Origin: Anaerolineae bacterium
GTDB lineage: Bacteria; Chloroflexota; Anaerolineae; 4572-78; J111
DNA: 9,134 nt
Reading direction: 5' to 3'
NCBI GenBank assembly: GCA_023382535.1
Contig: JAHDWA010000160.1
Span: 1 to 9,134 of the forward strand
Of the stretch, positions 1 through 5,757 are shown piece after piece. Within the stretch, counting starts at the first letter, position 1. Each line of letters opens with the position of its first letter. The position numbers and the translations under genes were made by a program. Under the pieces are notes generated by a model. It had not been told where the DNA came from. It searched no databases and saw only the letters and a program-made list of their open reading frames with translations.

Positions 1-1032
1 CCGGGCTGCGGCACGGCGATTATCAACGGGGTGGCCCTGGCCTTTGCCAATGCCGTCCGGCGCGGCCCGATTGGCCTGGTCGCCGCCTCCGGCACCGGCC
101 TGCAGGAGGTCACCTGTCTGCTGGATCGCGGCGGCAGCGGTATTTCTCAAGCGATTGGCGTGGGCGGGCGCGACCTGTCGGAAACGATTGGGGGATTGAT
201 GATGCAGCAGGGGCTGGCCATGCTGGCCGCCGACCCGGAGACAGAGTTGATTGTCCTCATCTCCAAGCCGCCGGCGCCGGCCGTCACCGAGACCATCCTG
301 GAGGCGGCCCAGGCCTGCGGCAAGCCGGTCATTGTCAGTTTCCTGGGCAGCAAACGATCCGGGCAGGAAAACGGCCTGACCTTCACCTCCTCGCTGGAGG
401 AGACGGCAGAAGCAGCTCTGCGCCGGATCAATAACAGCGACCAGGATTACTTTGGACTGGCGCCTGACCAACTTGAAGCGATGGCCGCTGCCGAGCGGGA
501 CAAGCTGGCGCCAGGCCAGAACTATTTGCGGGGACTATTTTCGGGCGGCAGTTTGTGCGATGAGGCCATGCTGCTCCTGGCCGACCGGCTGCCGGCGCTC
601 TACTCGAATATTCCTTTACGCCCCGAGTGGGCTTTGGAAGATGGCTGGCACAGCCGCGAGCACAGTTGTATTGACATGGGTGAAGAGGAATTCACCCAGG
701 GCCGGCCTCACCCGATGATAGACCCCCGCCTGCGCCAGGAACGCCTGCTCAAAGAAGCCGGCGACCCGAGCGTGGCGGTCATCCTGCTGGATGTCGTCAT
801 TGGCTATGGCTCTCATTCCAACCCGGCCGGCGCGCTGGTCGAGTCAATCCAGACGGCCAAAGCGATGGCGGCAGAGCAGGGACGCTACCTGGCCGTTGTC
901 GCCCATGTGTGCGGCACCGCTCAAGACCCGCAAGGATTGCAACAGCAGGAGCGTATCCTACGTGAAGCGGGCGTGTTGGTCCTGCCGACAAATGCCCAGG
1001 CGGCAGGGACGGCGGCGGCTATTGTGAGTTAA
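1..1032 (+). CDS. fdrA: FdrA-family protein (succinyl-CoA synthetase fold), 5' truncated by window edge
   Basis: The frame is open from base 1 to the TAA at 1030-1032 (343 residues visible), so the real start lies upstream. The GTG at 31 is internal, because family-like sequence (CGTAIING) precedes it. Visible in order: a GASGTGLQEV-like segment (here AASGTGLQEV, residues 28-37), GGRDLSETIGG (55-65), a PPAPAVTETIL segment (90-100), SGGSLCDEA (181-189), the FdrA hallmark EFTQGRPHPMIDPRLR (230-245) and DVVIGYGSHSNPAG (264-277). The fold is that of acyl-CoA synthetase/succinyl-CoA ligase alpha and beta chains. Family knowledge: E. coli FdrA acts with YlbE and YlbF in oxamate carbamoyl transfer during allantoin breakdown, so a ligase reaction should not be assumed. 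No ylbE or ylbF homologue lies downstream; they could be upstream of the window. The family call is solid; the exact reaction is not. Confidence 0.88.
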   Translation, partial: PGCGTAIINGVALAFANAVRRGPIGLVAASGTGLQEVTCLLDRGGSGISQAIGVGGRDLSETIGGLMMQQGLAMLAADPETELIVLISKPPAPAVTETILEAAQACGKPVIVSFLGSKRSGQENGLTFTSSLEETAEAALRRINNSDQDYFGLAPDQLEAMAAAERDKLAPGQNYLRGLFSGGSLCDEAMLLLADRLPALYSNIPLRPEWALEDGWHSREHSCIDMGEEEFTQGRPHPMIDPRLRQERLLKEAGDPSVAVILLDVVIGYGSHSNPAGALVESIQTAKAMAAEQGRYLAVVAHVCGTAQDPQGLQQQERILREAGVLVLPTNAQAAGTAAAIVS

Positions 1033-1036
1033 GATT

Positions 1037-1093
1037 TTGTAGGACAAACTTTAGTTTGTCCGTATAGAGACAAGCTAACCACTTGTCCCACAA
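1037..1093. repeat. 57-bp palindromic REP/MITE-like element
   Basis: The 70-bp gap between the fdrA-like gene and fmdB is mostly inverted repeats. The ends, TTGTAGGACAA (1037-1047) and TTGTCCCACAA (1083-1093), are inverted copies with one mismatch. Inside is a perfect 9-bp hairpin with a 2-nt loop (GGACAAACT 1042-1050, AGTTTGTCC 1053-1061). A second stem is GACAAG (1069-1074) with CTTGTC (1082-1087). No T-tract follows, so a simple intrinsic terminator is unlikely. The nested stems sharing GGACAA/TTGTCC look like a short mobile palindrome of the REP or MITE type. Whether it recurs in the genome cannot be seen here. The right end runs into the AAGGA ribosome binding site of fmdB. Confidence 0.6.
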
Positions 1094-1102
1094 GGATCAG
1101 CT

Positions 1103-1480
1103 ATGCCAATCTACGAGTACCAATGCAAAACGTGTGGAAAAATCTCCGAAATTCTGGTGCGAACAGCCACGGAGCCGCCGGAGCTTCGCTGTAAAGGCTG
1201 CGACAGCAGCCAATTGACCCGGCTGGTTTCACGGCCGGGGCTGATTCGCAGCCAGGGTGGGGCAGAAGCAGGAACTTTGCGCCCGGTTGACCCGCGCAAG
1301 GCCGTGGAGAATATGAGCCGCATGTACGATAAGACCGGCGTTGACCCCGGTCAGGGCTTCAGCGAGGTGGCCCAACGAGCCGCCCGGGGCGATAGCCCCG
1401 ACACGCTCAAAGAAGTTGTCAAAGAGGCCAAGCAGAAGGAAGCAGGGAGCAAGAAGTCGGGAGTAGGAAGTAAAGAGTAG
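1103..1480 (+). CDS. FmdB-family zinc-ribbon protein
   Basis: This is a 125-residue protein starting MPIYEYQCKTCG, the standard FmdB/CxxC_CxxC_SSSS N-terminus. Two cysteine pairs, C8/C11 and C30/C33, form a single zinc ribbon; the rest is charged and probably disordered. The family was named after a proposed regulator of formamidase genes, but most members have no proven function, so a small zinc-binding regulatory or adaptor role is only an inference. The ATG at 1103 is supported by AAGGA at 1092-1096 with 6-nt spacing. The C-terminal residues (roughly 113-125, rich in K, G, S, E) are encoded by a 7-bp tandem repeat that also contains the stop codon, so the tail is probably recently acquired and variable. 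It lies 70 bp downstream of the fdrA-like gene. Confidence 0.87.
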   Translation: MPIYEYQCKTCGKISEILVRTATEPPELRCKGCDSSQLTRLVSRPGLIRSQGGAEAGTLRPVDPRKAVENMSRMYDKTGVDPGQGFSEVAQRAARGDSPDTLKEVVKEAKQKEAGSKKSGVGSKE

Positions 1481-1486
1481 GGAGTA
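1438..1486. repeat. 7-bp tandem array, consensus GGRAGTA (7 imperfect units)
   Basis: Successive heptamers starting at 1438 are GGAAGCA, GGGAGCA, AGAAGTC, GGGAGTA, GGAAGTA, AAGAGTA and GGGAGTA. All fit a purine-rich RRRAGYM pattern, and position 4-5 AG is invariant. The array covers the last codons of fmdB, its TAG stop (1478-1480) and a few bases beyond. The 7-bp unit is out of register with codons, so each copy encodes different residues. Confidence 0.65.
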
Positions 1487-1500
1487 AGAAATTTGGTCGT

Positions 1501-1552
1501 TCAAAATCGAAAATACCCAAAGGGTACGATGTCGAAAATCGAAAATCGAAAA
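1501..1552. repeat. 7-bp tandem array, unit TCGAAAA, interrupted by a small palindrome
   Basis: There is a TCAAAA remnant at 1501-1506 and one TCGAAAA at 1507-1513. The hairpin TACCC-AAA-GGGTA (1514-1526) follows, then three perfect copies of TCGAAAA at 1532-1538, 1539-1545 and 1546-1552. The three-copy block directly follows the ATG of the glycosyltransferase and encodes its residues 2 to 8. Confidence 0.6.
1514..1526 (+). promoter_or_regulatory. small hairpin covering the putative glycosyltransferase ribosome binding site
   Basis: TACCC (1514-1518) and GGGTA (1522-1526) are perfect 5-bp arms around an AAA loop. The only plausible Shine-Dalgarno sequence for the ATG at 1529, AAAGGG (1519-1524), lies in the loop and right arm. 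Pairing would hide it and lower translation. The stem is short, so a regulatory role is an inference. Confidence 0.35.
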
Positions 1553-2764
1553 TCCCTCCGTGTTGCCCTCTTTACTTACTCCACCAAACCGCGCGGGGGT
1601 GTGGTGCATACCCTGGCCCTGGCCGAGCATCTCCAGACATTGGGGCACAGGGTTCATGTCTATGCCCTGGGCAAAGATGAACGGAGCGCTTTTTTTCGGC
1701 CCACGCTAGCGCCCTTTACCCTGATTCCGGCCGGCTCTCCCGGTGATGACGAGCCATTGGATGAGCGCATCCAGCGCTACATCCAGACGTATTACGAGTT
1801 CTTGACCCGCCACCGGCCCGGTCCTTTTGATCTTTATCACGCCCAGGATTGCATTTCGGCCAATGCCCTGTGGCGGCTGCGCGAAGCCGGCCTGATTCCC
1901 CGGTTTGTGCGCACCATTCATCATATTGACGACTTTGTCAGCCCCGTGCTGATTGACTGCCAGAATCACTCCATTTACCGGCCCGACTTCCGCCTGGTGG
2001 TCAGCCGCACCTGGCAGGAGCGCCTGGCGCAAGAATTTGGGGTGGAGTCAACTGTCATCCACAACGGCGTAGAGCTGAGCCGATTTCAACCGGCAAGCTC
2101 CTCGGAGCGGGCGGAGGCCAGGGCCAAACTCGGGTTGGGCGAGCAGTGGGTTTTTCTCAACATCGGAGGGATTGAACCGCGCAAAAACAGCCTCCGCCTG
2201 CTGCGAGCCTTCCAGGTAGTCCGGCAGGCGCTGGCGGCGCGGGGACAGGCAGCGGTGCTGCTGCTGGCCGGCGGCGATACCCTGTTGGATTACGCCCCCT
2301 ATCGGGCCGAGTTCTTCCAGACGTTGGCCGAGTCAGACCTGCAGGTTGACCGGGATATTTTCCTGTTGGGGGTCACGCCGGACGACCTGATGCCCGTGCT
2401 TTATCAAGCGGCTGATGCATTGGCTTTTCCTTCGGTTAAAGAGGGCTGGGGTCTGGTGGCTTTGGAAGCGATGGCCGCCGGCGTGCCGGTGTTAGCGTCT
2501 GACCTGCCTGTCTTTCGCGAGTATCTGCGCTCGGGGGAAAATGCCCTGCTGGTTGACCCGCTGGACGAGGCGGCGATTGCCGGCGGGCTGCTGCGGCTGG
2601 TCCAGGACGAGTCCCTGAGACAGCGATTGGCTGCAGCCGGTCCAGCCACGGCCAAAATGTTTAGCTGGACAGCCACAGCTCAGGCCCATGCGGACTATTA
2701 CCAGGCTATTCTGGCCAATGTGCCTGAGTTTCATCTCGAGGCGAACGCCGTTACGAAACGTTAA
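1529..2764 (+). CDS. GT4-family glycosyltransferase, MSMEG_0565-like
   Basis: This is a 411-residue soluble retaining glycosyltransferase of the GT-B fold, transferring a sugar from a nucleotide-sugar donor to an unknown acceptor. Seen: RVALFTYSTKPRGGVVHTLA (11-30) with the glycine-rich acceptor-side loop; HNGVELSRF (178-186); IGGIEPRKNSLRLL (212-225), the start of the donor domain; and KEGWGLVALEAMAAGVPV (304-321), the GT4 donor-binding EX7E region. The PRGGVVH opening recalls the MSMEG_0565 family, which usually accompanies the nit1C-type radical-SAM cluster; none of those partners are visible here. The ATG at 1529 is preferred. An upstream in-frame TTG at 1493 would add 12 residues of repeat-derived sequence without a ribosome binding site. 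The first nine residues are repeat-encoded, and real homology begins at about residue 10. The gene ends 22 bp before comA. Confidence 0.87.
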   Translation: MSKIENRKSLRVALFTYSTKPRGGVVHTLALAEHLQTLGHRVHVYALGKDERSAFFRPTLAPFTLIPAGSPGDDEPLDERIQRYIQTYYEFLTRHRPGPFDLYHAQDCISANALWRLREAGLIPRFVRTIHHIDDFVSPVLIDCQNHSIYRPDFRLVVSRTWQERLAQEFGVESTVIHNGVELSRFQPASSSERAEARAKLGLGEQWVFLNIGGIEPRKNSLRLLRAFQVVRQALAARGQAAVLLLAGGDTLLDYAPYRAEFFQTLAESDLQVDRDIFLLGVTPDDLMPVLYQAADALAFPSVKEGWGLVALEAMAAGVPVLASDLPVFREYLRSGENALLVDPLDEAAIAGGLLRLVQDESLRQRLAAAGPATAKMFSWTATAQAHADYYQAILANVPEFHLEANAVTKR

Positions 2765-2786
2765 TAAAACTTGAGAACAATCTCCT

Positions 2787-3614
2787 ATGAACACAAAAGC
2801 CTGGCATAATTTATTACCCCACCTCGCGCCGGACCGGACGGCAGGCCAACCACGGGAGCAGGGCCTGACCATGGTGCTGGATCGCTGCCAGGGGCCGTAC
2901 GCCACCGAAGATATGCTGGCTTTAACCGGCGATTACATTGATCAGGTCAAGCTTAGTTTTGGCACCTCTGTGTTTTTGGACGAGGCCCTGCTGCGCCGCA
3001 AAATTGAGCTGATTCGCGCTCACCAGATCGAGATTTATCCGGGCGGTACTTTGATGGAAGTGACGCTGACCCGGGGCGTTTATCCCCAATACGTCAAGCG
3101 AGCTAAAGAATTGGGCTTCACGGCACTTGAAATTTCCGATGGCACTATCACCATGTCGCGCCAGGTTCGGGATGATGCCATCAAACGCGCCCTCGATGCC
3201 GGTTTCAAAGTCATCTCCGAGGTGGGCAAAAAGGACCCCTCCATCCACTTCCCACCCTCCAAGATCTGCGACCAGATTGCCAGCGACCTGGCCCTGGGGG
3301 CGGATAAAGTTATCGTCGAGGCGCGGGAATCGGGGATGGGGGTTGGCATTTATGACGGGTACGGGGCGCTGCGCCAGGATGAACTGACGGCCATTATGAA
3401 CTGCCTGGGGGATAGCCAGGGTGACGTTATCTGGGAAGCGCCGCTGCAGCGGCAGCAGGCCGCCCTGATTTTACGCTGCGGGCCGAATGTAAACCTGGGC
3501 AATGTGAAGCCCCGCGATGTACTCGGCCTGGAAGCCCTGCGCTGCGGGCTGCGTTTTGAAACCTTCCGTCACTTTGCCCCCCAGTTGGAAGTGGTGGAGA
3601 TCAGCGACGATTAA
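2787..3614 (+). CDS. comA: phosphosulfolactate synthase (ComA family)
   Basis: This is a 275-residue cytosolic TIM-barrel protein. Family reaction: phosphoenolpyruvate plus sulfite gives (2R)-phosphosulfolactate, the first step of coenzyme M synthesis in methanogens and of sulfolactate formation in some Bacillus. Motifs in order: PREQGLTMVLDR (22-33), QVKLSFGTS (53-61), YPGGTLME (84-91), EISDGTI (115-121), SEVGKK (144-149), VEARESGMGVGIYD (177-190), WEAPLQRQQ (216-224) and VNLGNVKP (235-242). All the strongly conserved blocks are present and the length is normal. The start is the ATG at 2787, but no clear Shine-Dalgarno precedes it (GAGAACAATCTCCT), so translation may be coupled to the glycosyltransferase. 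No ComB phosphatase or ComC/ComDE gene is in the window. The family also includes plant HSA32 heat-tolerance proteins, so the product in vivo could differ. The family call is firm; the pathway is not. Confidence 0.88.
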   Translation: MNTKAWHNLLPHLAPDRTAGQPREQGLTMVLDRCQGPYATEDMLALTGDYIDQVKLSFGTSVFLDEALLRRKIELIRAHQIEIYPGGTLMEVTLTRGVYPQYVKRAKELGFTALEISDGTITMSRQVRDDAIKRALDAGFKVISEVGKKDPSIHFPPSKICDQIASDLALGADKVIVEARESGMGVGIYDGYGALRQDELTAIMNCLGDSQGDVIWEAPLQRQQAALILRCGPNVNLGNVKPRDVLGLEALRCGLRFETFRHFAPQLEVVEISDD

Positions 3615-3621
3615 CCCGAAT

Positions 3622-3628
3622 GAGGTGA
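3622..3628 (+). promoter_or_regulatory. strong ribosome binding site of the MBL-fold gene
   Basis: GAGGTGA sits 4 bases before the ATG at 3633, in the 18-bp gap after comA. It is the best Shine-Dalgarno in the left half and fixes the start. It contrasts with the poor site of comA just upstream. Confidence 0.7.
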
Positions 3629-3632
3629 CCCC

Positions 3633-4481
3633 ATGCCCAGGTTAGGCAGCCTTGAATATTATATTGTAAGCGACGGCTGGATGTGGGTGGACGGCGGCAG
3701 CACCTTTGGCATGGTGCCCCGTATTATCTGGGCCGAGCTTTTCCCCCCCGATGCGCAGAACCGGGTTCCTTTTGCGCTCAACTCCCTGCTGATTCGTTCC
3801 GAGGGTAAGACGATTTTGGTGGATACCGGCTATGGTCTGAAGCTCGACGAGAAAGCGCGGCGGCGAGCAGGCTTGGAGCGCCCGGACGGGGACGTGGTTG
3901 CGGCGTTAGCCCGCCAGGGAGTGAGGGTTGAGGAGATTGATATTGTGCTCAACACCCACCTGCACGGTGATCACTGCGGCGGCAACACCATCCGGCAGGG
4001 GGAACGGCTGGGGCCGACCTTTCCCAGAGCGCAGTATTGGGTCCAACGCCTGGAGTGGGCCGACGCCATCGCCCCCAACGAGCGCACCCGGGCCACCTAT
4101 TTGCCGGAGAATTACCGTCCCCTGGAAGAAACCGGCCAGCTCCGGCTCATCAACGGCGCTACCCGCCTCACCGGCGAAGTGCGCACCGCGATAACCCGGG
4201 GTCATACTCGCGCCCACCAGGTGATTATTTTGGAGTCAGAGGGGGCAACAGCTCTGTTTGTAGCCGATATGGCCTCGCTGCACTATCACTTGGAGCGTTT
4301 AGCCTGGGTACCGGCTTATGATTTAGAGCCAATGGAATCAATTGAAACGAAGCGCTACTGGCAGCAGTGGGCGTTGGAAAGAGACGCGTTGATTATTTTT
4401 CAGCACGATACCCAGATACCATTTGGCCGCCTCAAGCCTGACGGAGTGAATTTCAGAGTAGAGCCGGTCTTGATAGACTAA
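3633..4481 (+). CDS. MBL-fold metallohydrolase
   Basis: This is a 282-residue metallo-beta-lactamase-fold enzyme with no signal peptide, so probably cytosolic. The dinuclear metal site is complete: NTHLHGDHCGG carries H109, H111, D113 and H114; GHTRAHQ gives H191; FVADM gives D212; FQHD gives H258. An upstream LVDTGYG (62-68) is the usual strand before the active site. Overall layout is like lactonase-type or other small-molecule MBL hydrolases, not RNase or glyoxalase II subgroups, but the substrate cannot be read from sequence. It follows comA by 18 bp with its own strong ribosome binding site. Co-transcription therefore suggests a related substrate, perhaps an ester or lactone derived from the upstream steps; this is inference only. 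Its TAA overlaps the TAG of the convergent gene by two bases. Confidence 0.88.
   Translation: MPRLGSLEYYIVSDGWMWVDGGSTFGMVPRIIWAELFPPDAQNRVPFALNSLLIRSEGKTILVDTGYGLKLDEKARRRAGLERPDGDVVAALARQGVRVEEIDIVLNTHLHGDHCGGNTIRQGERLGPTFPRAQYWVQRLEWADAIAPNERTRATYLPENYRPLEETGQLRLINGATRLTGEVRTAITRGHTRAHQVIILESEGATALFVADMASLHYHLERLAWVPAYDLEPMESIETKRYWQQWALERDALIIFQHDTQIPFGRLKPDGVNFRVEPVLID
4478..4481. other. overlapping convergent stop codons
   Basis: The four bases CTAA serve as the TAA stop of the plus-strand MBL gene (4479-4481) and, read in reverse, the TAG stop of the minus-strand anchored protein (4480-4478). There is no room for a terminator between the genes, so the two transcripts probably overlap at their 3' ends. 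Confidence 0.8.
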
Positions 4482-5695
4482 CTCTTCTCCCACTCTTTAA
4501 TCGAAGCCTTGATCAGCTCCTTCACCTCCGGCTGGGGAATCTCATCCGGGCCGGAATAGATCATCCCGTTGACGTTAATCAAAATCCCCCCGCCGGGATC
4601 GGAGGTAATCTCCAGTTTGGTAGTGCCGGCCAAAGGCGAGTAGCGCAGGCGAGCCTGGGCTATTTGGTTAATCTGCCCGGCCAGGTTCAGCGGGGGCAGC
4701 AAAGGTTCAGTGGGAGCTGCCGGTTTAGGGCGTCCAAAAAGGCCGCGCCGCTGCGGTTGAGGGGGTTCCGCGGCCGGTTGGGCGCGCAGCGTCGCCAGAA
4801 AGGCCGCTTCAACCTCAGGGTTGACCGGCGGGGCAGGCGCAGCCGGGATTGGCTGGATTGGAGCGGGAGGCGCCGGGGGGCTGGGCTGAGGCGCAGCCGG
4901 TGTAGGTGCGAAAGGAGGCACAGGCGTCTCACCCACTTTAGGGGCCTGGAAGGTTCTGAGACCGGCTTCGGCTGCAATCATGCCATTGGTGAAGGCCAGA
5001 AGATGAGCCGCTAACTTTAAGATATATTGGCCAATTTCTTTATCGGTAATCTCAGCCAGTTTGGTGTAGCGCCGCCCGGCGATTTCCACGATCAATTGGC
5101 CCGATTGCGGGTCACGCAAAAGCCGCAGCAATTCCACCGGTTCGCTGGAGTAACTTGCAGAAATAGACTGCTTGACGGGTTGTTGATGAGTTGCAGGTAG
5201 GCTGGCGGCTGGCGGAATGACTGCTGGCTGGCTTGCTTCGGGCGAGGTTGCTTCGGCAGCAGGCCGGGGCTGTTGATGCAGCCGGGCGGATAATCCGCTT
5301 TTTGGTTCATGGGATGATTTGGATACATTCATCAGCTCAGCCTCCGTTTTGGTTCGCTGGTGCAAAAGACCTAAATTCAAATCGAGGTCTGCTGGCAGAT
5401 CGGAAACCGGGAATAAGCCCTCTGAATTAGGTTCCTGGCTGTCTGTGACAGGATCATTCAGGGTAAAAGCGGCTTGTTTGGGGGGAGGGAGGGCGGTGTT
5501 TACTTCACCAACAGGCCGGGGAGAGTCTAACAACGATCCCGTTTTCAAGGGAACCCCCAAATTCATTTGCTGCTTCTTCCTTCGACCCGAAAATGCCACA
5601 AACAATATTCCCCCAAAAAGAATAACCCCGATGACAGGGACAGCCATAAGCATCAATATTTGGCCGGGTGAGGCATTTCCCAGAATTTCTGCCAT
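4478..5695 (-). CDS. membrane-anchored proline/alanine-rich protein of unknown function with a duplicated C-terminal motif
   Basis: This is a 405-residue protein I do not recognise. Residues about 11-35 form one hydrophobic helix followed by GRRKKQQ. By the positive-inside rule this predicts a short outer N-terminus and a large cytoplasmic body. Residues 36-185 are polar and low in order. About 186-250 is a compact region, SEPVELLRLLRDP..GQLIVEIAGRRY, ending in an amphipathic helix. About 252-335 is a proline/alanine-rich linker. The last 65 residues end in DPGGGILINVNGMIYSGPDE and a helix. The two structured parts share a pattern (195-234 and 366-405): DP, G.LI, G..Y, then EI and a helix. 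The start ATG has a purine-rich AAAGAGAGA upstream. It lies 62 bp after galT on the same strand. A scaffold or envelope-associated role is possible but unproven. Confidence 0.75.
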   Translation of the reverse strand: MAEILGNASPGQILMLMAVPVIGVILFGGILFVAFSGRRKKQQMNLGVPLKTGSLLDSPRPVGEVNTALPPPKQAAFTLNDPVTDSQEPNSEGLFPVSDLPADLDLNLGLLHQRTKTEAELMNVSKSSHEPKSGLSARLHQQPRPAAEATSPEASQPAVIPPAASLPATHQQPVKQSISASYSSEPVELLRLLRDPQSGQLIVEIAGRRYTKLAEITDKEIGQYILKLAAHLLAFTNGMIAAEAGLRTFQAPKVGETPVPPFAPTPAAPQPSPPAPPAPIQPIPAAPAPPVNPEVEAAFLATLRAQPAAEPPQPQRRGLFGRPKPAAPTEPLLPPLNLAGQINQIAQARLRYSPLAGTTKLEITSDPGGGILINVNGMIYSGPDEIPQPEVKELIKASIKEWEKS

Positions 5696-5757
5696 GCGTG
5701 TCTCTCTTTATAGAGTCTGCTTGAAGGGCATTTTGGATACGGCTCCTCTGACCGCAA

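Noticed and set aside
31..33. GTG as start of the fdrA-like gene
   Set aside because: The frame is open to base 1 and the ten residues before it fit the family, so this is an internal valine.
1042..1061. Intrinsic terminator after the fdrA-like gene
   Set aside because: A perfect stem, but followed by CGTATAGAG with no T-run; it fits better as part of a palindromic element.
1493..1495. TTG start for a longer glycosyltransferase
   Set aside because: No ribosome binding site, and the extra 12 residues come from repeat sequence with no relation to the family.
1438..1552. Possible CRISPR array
   Set aside because: Units are 7 bp with no unique spacers of 30-40 bp; this is a short tandem repeat.
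1229..1657. Long antisense open frame across fmdB and the glycosyltransferase start
   Set aside because: Its translation shows no family resemblance, it crosses the tandem repeats, and both plus-strand genes have clear motifs.
4687..4977. Alternative minus-strand frame over the proline-rich linker
   Set aside because: Arg/Leu/Ser-rich shadow translation of a GC-rich proline/alanine region; the other frame is continuous with an anchored N-terminus and structured C-terminus.
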